From Physcomitrium patens (lineage: Eukaryota > Streptophyta > Bryopsida > Funariales > Funariaceae): a stretch of DNA of 64,000 nt. Made by a program: the position numbers and the translations under genes. Positions within the stretch are counted from its first letter, which is position 1. Each line of letters opens with the position of its first letter. The notes below the pieces were generated by a model. That model was not told the DNA's origin. It made no database searches and saw nothing but the letters and a program-made list of their open reading frames with translations. Of the stretch, positions 49,331-61,800 are shown in pieces. The stretch is taken from positions 13,810,510-13,874,509 of the forward strand of contig NC_037265.1 in assembly GCF_000002425.4 (NCBI RefSeq), in the 5' to 3' direction.

Positions 49331-50301
49331 AGTTTTATTTGAAAGAGGGCACTTTAATTACGAAGCACACCGCTAGGTAGGTCGGTTGGAAAGATGTCTT
49401 GATATTCTTGTATGAATTAATCTGCTTATTCTATTCCTTTGGCTATCTTTCCTACCATTGATGTAAGATTTGGAACAACTATATATACTTTTTACGTGTT
49501 TCATTCAATACTTCCTCCTTTGATTTCCTTAATTTTAATTCCAAGCCAATTGGTAATTTCAATTAAGATACAATTTTTTCTAGAGCCACAATCTACAAGC
49601 ACTCCACATCATTGTTCTCTTAGTAGTCTCGTTAGATGCACAAGCCAACACTTTTTATAGTTATCTAATGCCATGCCATTTGTCTTTGAGAGATAATAGC
49701 TATCTCCAATACTAGTCTTCAGTGCTTTTACTAGGGAGCTCTATTTTCTTGCTCTATCTCATTATCGACTTGGTGAATTTTGAGACTATAAATCTGCCTT
49801 ATTTTGTTAGTGCTTGAATTTTGACATTTTGCATAACCTTCAGTCTGATGGCTTGGCTCCCAAGAATAAAAACATAATCCCTTTTGCATCAATATTTGTC
49901 ATCTTTGTGGTGTCAATGATCCTTGTAGGACATCAATCTCCATTGGCATTGATTGTTGTGCCATAATATTAGATAGATGTATAGGACTTTATGCTATAGA
50001 TTTTGTTCTACAAATTTTTGAAATCTATACTATCGACCATCTTTGCAATCCGAATTATTTCTTCAAATGTTTGTCGATCCCTTAGATCCACCTCTTGCTA
50101 GAACCTAGATTTCAAACCTTGTAGGAATCGATCCATCATTTGTACCTCCAATACATTATCAATTTGGATACATAGGGACTTGAATCAGGAGACATAATCT
50201 TGTACCAATGTAGATTGTGTAAGATTTTTCAACTAATCACATATTATCTTCTCTGCATTGATGAGTCAAAATTGATTTCTAAACTCGGTCTCAAACTCCT
50301 C

Positions 50302-50600
50302 TCAATCACAAAATCCACCTTGAATTCTATAACTTTGAATTAAATGTCGCCACCAAATGGCTGCTGCATCTTTCAAATAGTTGGTTACATACATAATTCT
50401 TTCAATGGTATTTGCCCTAGATAGTTGGAGGTATTGCCACATGTTAAAGAGCCATTCACATACATCTTCTTGTCTTGAAGTCCTAGAGTATGTACTAGGC
50501 TTATTTAATTTCAGCCTAGCAGATGTCGACTCTCTTGTCCTCAAGACTTCTATTTATCCTTGCAAAGTAGCTATCTAGCCTAATGGGTGTTATATTTGAG
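50302..50600 (-). pseudogene. gag fragment, gypsy family C
   Basis: The frame has the gag capsid pattern W..YL..SRANTIERI followed by LKDAAAIWW, common in plant gypsy gag proteins. It lies just inside the primer site. It is a fragment only. Confidence 0.7.
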
Positions 50601-50802
50601 CCTCCATCTCATATTGCTTTGCCATATCTCAATACAATAATTTCTCCATTAGATTCTACTATTGTAATGTCTTTTCACTTTCTAGTTGACTTTTTAAGAG
50701 TAGCTCGTGATAGCCTCAAGATGGTATCTAGTGTGACCACAACAACTGACCTTAGACTAGATGATGACTATCAACACACTACTAAAGAACAGTCTAACAC
50801 TT

Positions 50803-50815
50803 GCTTTGATACCAA
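50803..50815 (-). promoter_or_regulatory. Primer binding site, initiator-Met tRNA type
   Basis: The minus strand reads TTGGTATCAAAGC directly against the LTR end. It is one base from the TGGTATCAGAGC core complementary to the 3' end of initiator tRNA-Met. Confidence 0.8.
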
Positions 50816-51236
50816 TGAAACAGGACCGATCTATCTCAAGTATCTCAGACCCTTTTAATCCACAACAATATAAAACCTCATCACAAGGTAGGACTAATTA
50901 GACGAGAACAAAACTAAACAAAATAGAATACAGAAGACAAAACTCAATTATCAGAATTAGAACGGAACGAAACAAAACAGGAAGATTTAAAATCCAATCG
51001 TATTAAGAAAAAAGGTCTGAAGGCATACTTGATCAAATGTCCCAAACGGCCATAGTCAATCCTATTTATTCTTTATTCTACCACCTTAGACTTTCTAGAA
51101 TGTTCCTAGATGATGGATCCCACTATAATAACCACCTAAAATTCCTTATAGAAGGCTCTATGGTGGGCCTCACCTAATTAACAGCCCTAAATCTTTTTTA
51201 GAAGGTTCTATGGTGGACTCCACTTAGATAACCGCC
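50816..51236 (-). repeat. 5' LTR (element sense) of gypsy family C, shortened
   Basis: On the plus strand it begins TGAAACAGGACCG and follows 44645-45229 up to the third of the 50-bp internal repeat units, where similarity ends. About 150 bp of the outer LTR appear to be missing, so no target duplication can be read on this side. Confidence 0.75.
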
Positions 51237-51243
51237 CCAAGAC

Positions 51244-51303
51244 TTGGAATTCAATTTAACTTTTTGGAATTCAATTTATTAAAAATTCTTGGAATTCAAT
51301 TTA
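51244..51303. repeat. Three copies of a 15-bp unit
   Basis: TTGGAATTCAATTTA occurs at 51244, 51264 and 51289, immediately after the shortened LTR. The spacing is 20 and 25 bp. It may mark the rearrangement that removed the LTR end. Confidence 0.85.
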
Positions 51304-51309
51304 TTAAAA

Positions 51310-51613
51310 AAAAATTAGCACTCTTAACCTCCTTACAAGACTAAATATTAATTTTGACTATAATATCTACTAAAAGTAAGAAAAACTATTCTACAAATTT
51401 ATATGATGCAAAAATGCAGCTAATATTACACTTAAATCATAAAGAATACAAATGTTATTGAATTCTACAAATTAGGAAGCATATAAGATATGACTTCTAT
51501 TATTATAAGTTTAAATAATATTAGAACAATGCTCCTTTAGAAGTATTATAAAAAATTAAAAAGTATGAAGACATAAATGTTAAATTATAATTATTAAATT
51601 TCATAGTTACTCA

Positions 51614-51647
<34 letters not shown>

Positions 51648-52437
51648 ATATTATAGTATTTGATACACAATATGTAATTAATTTGGTTTCTCATATACAG
51701 TGTTGCATGGAATTTGAGGGCGAGATTTCAGGGTAAATTTTTTTTAAGTATTTAATTGAATTGGGTAGATATTTGATAATAAAATAATTTGAAGTTATTA
51801 TCATTAAAGAATATGCATACTATAATCGGCTCTCCAATTGATGTTGAGCAGCTGGCAAGTATCACAACCCCAATCAAACTAGAGTAGATCTAAATTTCTT
51901 TAATTCAATTTTAGCACATTGTAAAACTCAATATTTTCGGAGTGTGAATTTGCTTGCTCAAATGTTAGCTGTGAGATTTGATGCATGTCCAAGATTCTAA
52001 GATAATTCTACTGCACAAGAGGATACTCTTATTCTAAAATACAACAGTCTTATGCACTCTGGTAAGCAGCGTTTACAGTAGTCAAAAGCGATGACTGTAA
52101 GGAAGTATATTCGCCTCATCATTACTTCATGCATGAGCTTGGAAGTATCGATTGCAACCATTGATTTCTTACATCACGTTGCACATTCATAGAATAAAAT
52201 TATATGAAATGCAGGGACGAAAAAGGAACAAAAACACTTCTAAGTTTCAAAGAGCATATCACAATTCACATGGTTTAAAATAGTAATAATAATAATAACA
52301 ATAATAACAATAAAAGCAGTGTTTATTTGTGAAAATAGTCATGTTACAGAATAATCTCGAAAAGTATCATTAAAGATAATATCAGAGAGTCTAGACAACC
52401 TTCAAGATACATGTGTGAAGATACAAAATACATTAAG

Positions 52438-52490
<53 letters not shown>

Positions 52491-53100
52491 AAAAAAAAAA
52501 ACTAGGGAACTAGAACCAAATTAGAGGTATTTTGTTCAACTTAGAAAAGAGATTCTTGAAACATGTAACTTGACATGTAGTTTAAGTTAGATTTAATTTC
52601 CATGAATGATAGGCTAGAAGATATCTAAACTGGAAGTAAGATAAAAAATATATATATATCTACACAATATCACTTATAACCTACTTAATAAATGAGTAAT
52701 TTTTAATCCTGGACTTGCACCTATGCTGCATCTATTAAGAAAGCACCATAATCTAAACTGAAAACCAACGTCAATGGTGAGATAATCCAGAAAAGGTTAA
52801 AGATAACTCACGATCTTCTTACTCCATAACTACTTTAAATTGAGGTCCTAGTTGACAGGTATAAATAATTGTACAAAACCTGAACAAATCTTCTACTTTA
52901 GAAAGACACTAACTAAGTGAGACTAAACGTCCTCAGTGAATCAAAACAAAAACAAAAAAACAAAAAAAAATCACAAAATATAAATAACAAATGTAGATCA
53001 CCCAACGTAACCTTTGAGGAAGTTAAACAATCTCCCAAACAATCACTAGTATCGACAACATCAATTGAATTTCACTTTCTTATAAAGCACGTTTACACTC
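51310..53100. other. AT-rich intergenic DNA, nothing identified
   Basis: AT-rich, with (TA)n tracts at about 51616-51643 and 52439-52487 and an AAT/AAC-type run near 52282-52315. No gene was recognised. Composition becomes more balanced from about 52700 toward the RING gene. Confidence 0.55.
52439..52487. repeat. (AT)n microsatellite, about 49 bp
   Basis: An uninterrupted AT tract between AT-rich transposon DNA and the RING gene flank. Confidence 0.95.
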
Positions 53101-53986
53101 CTGCAGAACTCCCATACTTTTAATCAAGAGTTCATTGGATATGTAGGAAAAAGAACGAAAGACTAAACACAGCGCACCATGACTTTAAAAAAACTGACCA
53201 GCAATCATAACAGTAAACAAACAAACCAGGCACCAGCACAAAACTAAAACAATCGACATATATGAAAAGTACTCTCACAAAAAGAACCCAACACTCCGGT
53301 ACAAAACCAAAAATCCGAGCAGTGACAAGATACATACAACTGTGATTGACAAATGCAGCAACCACCAATAACAAATGCAAAGTAGAACCACGAGATTGTA
53401 CAAGTTTCAGACAACAACCAGCACCAAGGTCACCATGTTGCACAACGACAAAAAAACAAAACAAGACGAAAAAAAACAAAGAACGAAATAAAACAAGACA
53501 GAAGAATAGAAAAGACTAGAGTACATTCCCTCAACAAACGAAGATCTGTGTGCGCCACCTTGACTATCAATACATTCTCACTACACTTACGTGCTTCCCG
53601 ATCATTGTGGGATCCCATTCCCTACTACCAGGGCCGTAATCTAGTCTCAACACAAGCCCATCAACCAGCCACGAAGAGCTTTCTGTAGGTCTCTGTCCCT
53701 GAGACTACAACGACATTAAGAATTATTTGCATCCTGGCGACCCAGCGCGCTCCTAAAAGAATTAAAAATACCCAGTTCCATCTCCATTTCCCGTCTTAAC
53801 ATAGCTGGATAAAAGAGTTCGACCATCAGATCCGAGAACATCACTAGCCGGAGCAACCATCATTACTACCCTCACCTGCCACGGCATCTCCTGATGCAGA
53901 CAGCACAGTCTTCGTGAAAGAATAACACCCTTCTGTCCCAAGTGCTCACCACTTATCTCAGAAGTTCCCTCGTCGACTGCGGTGCC
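53100..53986 (-). other. Probable 3' UTR and flank of the RING ligase gene
   Basis: DNA downstream of the RING stop codon, read on the minus strand. A 115-codon minus frame at 53132-53479 is very rich in Phe, Val and Cys and looks like translated T-rich UTR rather than a gene. No clear poly(A) signal stood out. Confidence 0.4.
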
Positions 53987-55303
53987 CTAGTCCAACTCCG
54001 GGTGCGGCTCCGGGTGTCCGTCTCCCCCACTCCTTCGGCTTCCGGAACCCTGATTTCCAGCTCCATCGTCCCCTGCCCCAGACGACCCTGGTGCAGGCGC
54101 TGGGGCAGATGAGTGTGGAGACGACCGCAACCACGGCAGGTAGAAGGAGAATCGCCTCCCGATACCTCCACCACTCGCAGGAGCTGGCGCCGGTGCTGCT
54201 GTTGCTGCTGGAGCGCTGCTCGCCTGAGTGACGCTACTGGATCCATTTGTCGGTGCTGCGTCTCGGCTGCCGCCGCTCGACGACTCCACAGTCGGGAACC
54301 TGAAAGCCGCTGGTGCACCCCAGAAGGTGAACCCGCCAGACCCGCCCCCTCCGTTGCCCTCCGGATTTGTGCTAGCAGCTGTGCTCGCAGCCGGTATTGA
54401 ATTCGAGTGGCTCTGGTTGTAGCTATGGTCGTCCGTCGGCATCTCGTACCGACATACAGGGCATGAATTGTGCTGCGCCAGCCACGGCAGTATGCAATCC
54501 GCATGATACATGTGCTTGCACGGCATCTGCCGCACCAACGCCCCCAGCTCAAACTCGTCCTTGCACACAGCGCACTGCATGGCATCTGTCCCCAGATGCT
54601 CCTGCGAAATCTGGATCGTCGGCATGGCCTCCACAGCGCTTTTCGACGCCGGAGGCGCCCCGTGCCTACTGGGGTCGTTCTCTGCGAGCTGCTGTATCAA
54701 CTGATCCAGTCCCGGTCCCAGAAAGTAGTCCCCGAAATTCCCAGGCAGTCTCCGAGGATTCCCTGTCCCATTGTCAAAAAATACATCCACGTTGCCACCT
54801 CCGCCCAGAAAATTATGCATCTGCCCTTGCAATCTCACCAACGGACTGAAACCCCCTGGAACGTCCTCCATAACTCCACTCCGCCCCCTTGAGTGCGTCC
54901 CATAACCGCTTGTGTCCACGTCGCTGGAATCCTGCCCTCCCTGAGGAGGCTGGATTTGCTGCAGCACCGCCGACATCGCCTCCAGCACCTGAAGCACCGC
55001 GGGGTGCTCAACCCGCACAGGAAACCGTGTCCCTCGAGGATCCGTCTGATGGTACCGCCGGAATCCACCCATCGGCCCACCTATCCCCTCCGCGCGCTCC
55101 CCCGAATCCACATCGCGACCTCCGAATCCGAACGCCTGGTCACCGCCGAACCCCATAAAATGACTCCTCCCACCGCCTCCGCCATGTTCGATCTCCTCCA
55201 GAAAACCGTCGTTGCAAGACGGGCAAATCAACTCATCCCTGCTTGTTGGCCTCACGGTCCGGTTGCACTGGTGACACCAATATGTGTTACCCAAAGACGT
55301 CAT
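53987..55303 (-). CDS. RING-H2 E3 ubiquitin ligase with N-terminal zinc ribbon (RNF126/RHC1A type)
   Basis: Intronless, 438 residues, ATG at 55303 and TAG at 53987. The N-terminus carries a zinc ribbon (C10, C13, C27, C30; YWCHQCNRTVRP then ICPSCNDGFLEE), as in plant RHC1A/RDUF proteins and animal RNF115/RNF126. The middle is Gly-rich and poorly ordered. The RING-H2 domain spans about 244-285 with C244, C247, C262, H264, H267, C270, C281 and C284, and the E2-contact Trp274 in LPWLAQHNSCPVC. The tail is Ser/Ala/Pro/Gly-rich. In this family the ribbon binds ubiquitin and the RING recruits a ubiquitin-loaded E2. The substrate cannot be told from sequence. No membrane segment is seen, so it is probably cytosolic or nuclear. 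All zinc ligands are present. Confidence 0.92.
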   Translation of the reverse strand: MTSLGNTYWCHQCNRTVRPTSRDELICPSCNDGFLEEIEHGGGGGRSHFMGFGGDQAFGFGGRDVDSGERAEGIGGPMGGFRRYHQTDPRGTRFPVRVEHPAVLQVLEAMSAVLQQIQPPQGGQDSSDVDTSGYGTHSRGRSGVMEDVPGGFSPLVRLQGQMHNFLGGGGNVDVFFDNGTGNPRRLPGNFGDYFLGPGLDQLIQQLAENDPSRHGAPPASKSAVEAMPTIQISQEHLGTDAMQCAVCKDEFELGALVRQMPCKHMYHADCILPWLAQHNSCPVCRYEMPTDDHSYNQSHSNSIPAASTAASTNPEGNGGGGSGGFTFWGAPAAFRFPTVESSSGGSRDAAPTNGSSSVTQASSAPAATAAPAPAPASGGGIGRRFSFYLPWLRSSPHSSAPAPAPGSSGAGDDGAGNQGSGSRRSGGDGHPEPHPELD

Positions 55304-56050
55304 CTGATCGCTCCCTCCTGGATGGAAAGATCGCCCTTCCGCCTAATCACACCCGAGGTCAGTTCCAAGCACCGAACACCATCACCACCACCCCGCTGCC
55401 ATTACCAATCCGCTAATCCGCAAACCTAACCACCTCTATGTTCCGCATTTCACCCACACCCCGACCCGACACCTCTCCCACATACCAACCCTGTAACCAT
55501 AATGCCCTCACTCACCTGAATTCCACGCCAAGCCACGCCACCAGCAAGTCAGTCCCACAACGCACCGCCCTAGCGCGGACCGATCGCAACGACAACACCA
55601 GCCCCCCTCCTCAATCGCGACGAAGCCAACTTCCGGCTCCCTCCCTGTGTTCAACGCCGGAGCGCACGCAGAGTCTCTTGTCACATGCTGATAAAGAAAT
55701 CAATCCCTACGACCACCCACAATTCCCCTTCCCCTCTCCAGCCCTAACTCACCGCCTGCCATCAACAACTACACCCTGCTGTGCTGCAACCTCACACGTT
55801 GCCTCCCTCTCTCGCCCTCTCTCTCTCCCTCCCTTTGCGTCGACCCCACACTCACAACCCCGACACCATCACCACCAGCCCCACTTCTCCACTTCCTCTT
55901 CCTCTTCCTCCTCCGGAAGAGATCAGAACCTCCCCGATTCCTTCCTTCCTTCCCTTCCGCGACGTCGGGTCGCAGTAGTCTGCCTGGAAGCTTTAAGGTG
56001 ACGACAGCGATGGCGAGCAGTAAAAGCTTCTCACTTCGTAGAAGAGGCAT
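55304..56050 (-). promoter_or_regulatory. Probable 5' leader and promoter of the RING ligase gene
   Basis: The minus strand is GA-rich (for example near 55800-55835), the composition of long plant 5' leaders. Frames on the plus strand here (55438-56001) encode only Pro/Ser/Thr/His-rich low complexity and are best read as antisense to the leader. A plus-strand frame near 56010 (MASSKSFSLRRRGIALDQ) and minus-strand frames opposite it are unassigned. Confidence 0.45.
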
Positions 56051-58440
56051 TGCCCTAGACCAGGTAGCAGCACCACAAAGCCGAATGAACGACCCTTATT
56101 CCTCGTCCTCCTCTTCCTCGTCATCATCATCCACGATTCTTGCTTCCGTCGCCCATGCTCGTGAGACGGAACCGAGGCGCTTCCACTGATCTCCGAAGAT
56201 TCCAGAACCCTTTCCCCATGCGCTCGTCGGCATTCGTCGTTGTCGTCGTCGCTCAAGCGAACGAACGGAACGCCAACCGGAGCCAGAGCGGGTTACAACT
56301 CCAACGATGCTTCCTGGTGACCGTTACTGCTCGTCCACTGCCGCGCACACCCTTCTTCCTTGAATCTCCGCTCCTGCCTCGCAGCTTCTGCTCACTTCTG
56401 GACCACGTCAGCACGGCCTCCACCACGTGTGCTCTTTTGGGCCAGTTCTGTAAGTTGCTGCCACTCGGGGTCTGATCCTCTCGCAGTTCCCATTAAGGAA
56501 CGTCACCCTTTCACACACTCTCTCTTTGTACATGGAGGGTGTTTTACCTTACCACCCATCCAGAGACATTGGGTTTGTTTACAAACAGATGCACCCACTA
56601 ATCCCCATGTTTAGAAAATCCTAATCTGAGTTAAGTGTGGTGTGATTTTGCCAATGCTGCTTGCGCACGCAGTGATGGGTGGGGTGGTTGGATGTGTGGG
56701 AGTTTGATTCCTCTCCACCACATCATGGGGGTGGAATATGGAAGATTTGGATAGTAAGTATGAGAGAATCAGCTTTCATGTGACATTTGTCAATGGTGAC
56801 TTTGCAATTGGGTCATTGGTGACATGTGCCCACACACAGGACTTCGTGGAAATGGAAAGTGTTTTCATCTGTATATCAACCTGGAGTAGGGTTTCATGAC
56901 CAGAAACCATTTTCAGATCTGAGCTCACTTTTGTGTCCTTGGTTGCTGGTAAGCTTCTCTGCCCCCTCCACATGGCTATTTCAGTGTGCTGGGGTGTAAT
57001 AGAAGGGGAGAATACTGTGAAATTTTAGTGTTGTTTCAGAAGGTTGTATTTGGAACTATACATTTAGACTTCATTGCATGATGCACTGTGAAAGTTGAAG
57101 ATTTAAATGCAACCAAAGACAAGGTTTGGCAAGGCCTGCAAAGTGTATCATTGATACTTACAGGCTGACTCTGAAACAAATCAAAAACATTATTATAATT
57201 GCACCAATATTGTTCAAGCTTCTTATACCATAAGATAAATGACGTTATAAATACATGTTTTCCTAATATGGATGATGTGAAATCCAACAGAAGTAAACAT
57301 TTTATCTTAGTATACCATTTGGCTACAAGATTGGAAATGAATCTTCTGATTTTCAGTATTGTCTACTATATGTATCAGAGTTCTTTTTGTGTGATTCTGT
57401 AATATCTGATAATAAATATGATATGATATATAACAACTATTTGACAACCACAAAAAATCTGAATTTTGTCATAGGATAAAGAGAATTTGAAAATTTTCAT
57501 CAGAAATTCTATACTAAATATTTGAAAAATCTTGTACATTGAGTGAAATTAAGGCATAAGTGCTTAAAATAATATTCCAAAGCAATTAGTCCAGTAGAGA
57601 AAAATAAACAAAGTGCCATTTAAATCTGATTACACCAAATCTTATTCATCAATAAAAACGTGAAAAAATATTTCATAATTATAACATCGATCAAAGTATT
57701 CTCAAGTTAGTTCTTTATCATTTAGCAATACTGTTATCATTTAAAAAACGAGAATTTTACAATCAAGCCTAAAAAATCTCTTAAATATTGGTTAAAGTTA
57801 TATATTTTACTTGCATGATTTTTTTATTTTTTTTTTATTTTTTTTGCAGTAGGTATGAATCGACTGGGGTTTCATTTTCAAGAATAGTTAGGTGCACTAT
57901 TGTACAGAAGGTTACTTTTTAAACTTTTTCAATCCTAAAAAGATCCAAACACATTCTGAATGATAATTCGAGAAAATACAACTCCCATGGCAAATAAAAG
58001 CATATCTAGAGTGCATAGCATTGTACCCTTAAATTATGATCTCAAACATATGGTTAATGTCTTGACAATATCAATGACCTAGAATACTCTAAATCAACAT
58101 TCTATACATAAAAAATAAAAAAAAATTATAACATGAAGATGATTTGGTTATCCACATGATGTTACTTCTACAATATTACTTATAAACTAGCTAAGAAACA
58201 AGAAAATATTTTCATCCTTTTTACACTTTTTTATGCGTAAGGTCTTGACATACAGCAAGTGCTTCGGCCCAACTGGGGTCTCTTTCTGGAGTCCCATAAT
58301 CAAATCACCGATAAAAACTACACTTAGAACCACATCCCAAACGAGATCTAATACGAGGTATCCTTATCCTCATCTCCGGGCGCTGATTGGCGGAACCAGG
58401 ACTTGAGCGTCCAAATTCTCCAATTGGTACTGGTAAGAAG
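56050..58440. other. Intergenic region between RING ligase and FtsHi5 genes
   Basis: Balanced to about 57000, then AT-rich to about 58240, then balanced again toward the FtsHi5 leader. It includes (TCC)n/(TCA)n-like runs near 56100-56130. Short frames on both strands have no recognisable motifs. No transposon was identified in the AT-rich part. Confidence 0.5.
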
Positions 58441-58818
58441 GATTTAGGGTTTTAGAATTTTCGCATCTTTGCGGTAGAGACTATCTCCCCTCTCTTCCGG
58501 AATCACCCCATATCCACTAATCTTTATCTTCGGGGGAGTCTTGGGCTTGATTCCTCTTGAAGCAGCGTCGAGTTGCGCACATTTTGACCCCCTTCGCGGT
58601 GCATTTGGTGCTGTGTGCGAGTCGTGGTGCTCAATTCCATGGATTCTGGAGTGCGGAGGAGCTCCAGAGGGTAGCAGAAGTGACAGAATATGTAGATGAG
58701 GTTGTCGCGGCGAGGTTGATTGAACGTTGAAGATGTTGTGGACGGTGGATTGTTGATACACTCGGATTGAGTTTTGGATCGAAGGCGGTGTGGGAGGGGT
58801 TGGAGTAAGTCTGTAGGG
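58440..58818 (+). promoter_or_regulatory. Probable promoter/5' leader of the FtsHi5 gene
   Basis: Sequence directly upstream of the FtsHi5 ATG. The reading frame is closed by a TGA at 58768, so the protein cannot start further upstream without an intron. Minus-strand frames covering this stretch are Pro/Arg-rich and look like shadows. Confidence 0.45.
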
Positions 58819-61800
58819 ATGAGTGCGCTCTGCCCCTCTGTCACTGCCGCGTCGCTGTGGAGCTTCTGTGGGAATAGACGTAGGTCCAGGTGCTCGAGGA
58901 GCTCTAGGGGGTCGAAATGGGGGAGGGCTTTGCATCACGGAGAACCGGGCTTGAGTTCGAAATGCGAGCTCAGGGGGTTACTTAGCACCTGCCCACGACG
59001 GGTGATCAACGCCCGCAAGCATTCATCGCGGGGTTGGAATGAGAGCAGCATGTTGAGGTCGCAGCGAGGAGATTTGTTATTCATTGGGTTGCCTCCTCAG
59101 CGAATTAACGCTTTTGGAGTTGGTGTGCTTGGGTTGTCACTTTGTTTTAGGTTGGAAAATTTAATCAGAGCATCTTGCTGCTCGGGCGATTTTAATGGAA
59201 ACTCGGTGCAGAAATTGGACTTTCGGACGTCTGCAGAGTGCCCGTCGACGTTGATTTCGCCCCTTTCTGGGTGTTCCAACCATGGGTCCGTAACGAGAGA
59301 ATGTGAGTCTGTAGCAGGTGGTGCCCACGAGTGTACTTGTTGTGACGAAAATGGTGGTTTCGGAGGAAATGGCGGGGTAGGTTTGCTTGGTAATGGCGAA
59401 AATTTTATGGACAATAGTAAATTTGATGTGTTTATAGAAAGTGTTTCACAGTGTGTTCGAAACATGGGGAAGGCATTGGCATTGGGGGTGGTCATTGCTG
59501 CAGTAGGGTTTGGGCCTAGGGTGTTCTCGAAAGTTGCCATTGCAGCTCCTGCTGTTGCAGTCCGCAATGACGTAACAGAGGCCACGACTGAATTGGAAGG
59601 GGAGGAAGTGGAGGACAGTGATGATGAGTTGAGTGAGGTCAAGATTCAGCAGTTTCAGAGGCAGAAGGAGCTAGAGAAGCTTGAGAGGGAAAAATTACGT
59701 GTTGCTCTCAAGATCGACCAGAAGCTGGAGGAGCTTGAAGCTTTGGGAGAACAGGCCGAATGCGAACCTAATAAAAGAGCGATTTTCTTTCAAAAGCTTG
59801 AAGAGGCAGTGCGTATGACTTCTCTAGGGGCTCTCCAGTTACAGAGGGAGAAGGTTTTAGAGTTGAATTCTACCATCGACCAACTCATGAAAGAGAGAGA
59901 CATCGCCGTTAAGAGGGCTGAGAGCGTGGAGGAAGAGGTTTTGTCTGCCCAGTCACAATTACAGAATTTTGATGATGGGTCAGACGATGGTAACTGGAAG
60001 CAAAGAGAGATTTTAGAGTCGTTAGTTAAAGATGCTGAAACTCGTTGTAGTGAGCTCTGGCAGAAGGTGTCGGATTTCGAGAGGGAAATGCTGGAAAAAC
60101 AAATGTGGATTGAGAAGGCTCTTTTTGATGATCTTCCCAGCGTTGAAGATCAGGGTATGATCGAATATGAAAAGGTGTACCAACGACAGCTTCAAAGGCA
60201 GTCTGGTAGTAGTATGGGAGAAGAAGACGTTTCAAGAGTTATCAAAGACTTGGAATTGGCAGGTGAGACACATGGAAAGCAAGCACTGCTACCTCTTGCA
60301 GTTGGTGTGGAACAAGAATATAAGATGTCCGGATTGGAAGTTGATGCCGATACGCAGGAGCTTATTGATAAAATAAAAAATGAAATGAAAAGAGCAGTCG
60401 AATTGAGGGCACAGTTCGATAGTCAAGTCAGACAATGTTTAGGCAAAGGCGAAGACGAGGACATTGGCCACGTGAGAATCCCTGTTGATGACACAATGAA
60501 CAATCTTTCAACTTCGGACCTTCTTATAGATACTTCTGAATTAGGAGAAGATATTCCGGAGGAAGGTCGGGATTACGTTAGGGAGAAACAGGTGCAGATC
60601 CTGGTTGCAAGAGACAGGGTATTAGCCGATACCTGGTACAATAAAAGGGAAGAATGTTGGGAAATGTCTCCGATGGCGGCCTCTTATTCCGTGACCAAGA
60701 AACTGGTTGCCAAGGCTCGTGTACGTCATGACCGGGGTATCATGTACTTGACATTGAAGGGCGATGATCGCGAATATCGTGTGGATATTCCAGCCCTAGA
60801 CGCACAGCTTCATGAAGCAGGGGGTTTTGACTCCTTGTATATAAATATGTCCATTGAGGGAACTCCTGTAAGTACTGAGTTCATGTGGATACCACTGAAA
60901 GAATGGCCAGTGTGGGATCTCTTCCAGTTGCCGTTTAAGGTTATCTGGTGGGTGCTGGAGGACATTTGGAACTCACCTCTGTTGACCTCAATCAGGCCCT
61001 ATTACTTTAAAACATTGGTTGAAACCTTCGAGGAAATAATGGTTCGGTTTGGGTTTCCAATAATTCAAGCAGTTCTGCCACTTCGGGCACGTGTCGCTCT
61101 GGGGTTCGACTTGCCTGAAGGGGCTGAAGAAGCTGAGCCTACTGATATTATGATTTGGCAGCAGGAAGCTCAAAAGAAGACTGATGCCCGATATGGTGAA
61201 GGTACTGGTTCTCCAGCATGGTGGATCTCTCTCCCACTTCGAACCTACGTCGTAGGCATTCCCCTCTATTTTTTTGTGACTATTGTTGGAGCACTCCTGT
61301 TGGCACCATTCACTCCTCGAAAGCTAGCTATGAACGAAGCTCAGTGGAAGGAGAAGAAACAGGAACAGCTGGAGAAAGAGATCAACAGGGAGTCTAAGAA
61401 AGATGAGATCGATCCTATCAAGAACGTATTTGATAAAATGAAGAGAGTGAAACACCCTCAGGTTAGACTTCAGGACTTCGCAGGTATTGACGCCGTGAAA
61501 GAGGAAATCAATGAAGTCATTAGTTTCTTACGGAACCCCAAGATCTTTCAGGAAATGGGAGCTAGGCCTCCTAGAGGTGTGCTCATCGTTGGTGGACCAG
61601 GAACAGGGAAAACGACACTAGCTCTTGCGATAGCAGCTGAAGCGAAGGTTCCTATGGTGGAGCTTCAAGGTGCTGAGCTAGAAGGCGGAGCCTGGGTGGG
61701 GCAAGGAGCATCCAACGTTCGTGAACTTTTCAAAACTGCCCGGGAGGTTTCACCATTAATTATTTTCATGGATGATTTTGATCATTTTGCAGGAGTGCGA

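Larger units (their letters stand above)
44645..51236 (-). mobile_element. Ty3/gypsy element (family C), broken, with an insertion
   Basis: A reverse-oriented element with LTRs at about 44645-45229 and 50816-51236 and an initiator-Met-type primer site. In element order it shows gag (about 50600-50300), protease (about 49700-49500), reverse transcriptase and RNase H (about 49330-48100; a FIDDILVY word near 48850) and integrase (about 48000-47530 continuing at 46310-45700). An unrelated sequence of about 1.2 kb interrupts the integrase. The LTRs differ at well over 10 percent of positions by eye and the 5' LTR is shortened at its outer end. The coding region is broken in many places. It is an old copy, older than the Athila/Tat-like element. 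Confidence 0.85.

Noticed and set aside
53132-53479. 115-codon minus-strand hydrophobic frame as a small membrane protein
   Set aside because: Composition is extreme (Phe, Val, Cys) and it lies in the T-rich 3' flank of the RING gene.
54113-54892. Several plus-strand frames of 64-150 codons opposite the RING gene
   Set aside because: They lie wholly antisense to the RING ligase coding region, are Pro/Ala/His-rich from its GC-rich codons and show no domain.
55438-56001. 187-codon plus-strand frame upstream of the RING gene
   Set aside because: It is Pro/Ser/Thr/His low complexity caused by a CT-rich strand opposite the GA-rich leader, with no motif.
59097-59642. 181-codon minus-strand frame inside FtsHi5
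   Set aside because: It is antisense to a well-supported gene and low in complexity (Ser/Pro/Thr).
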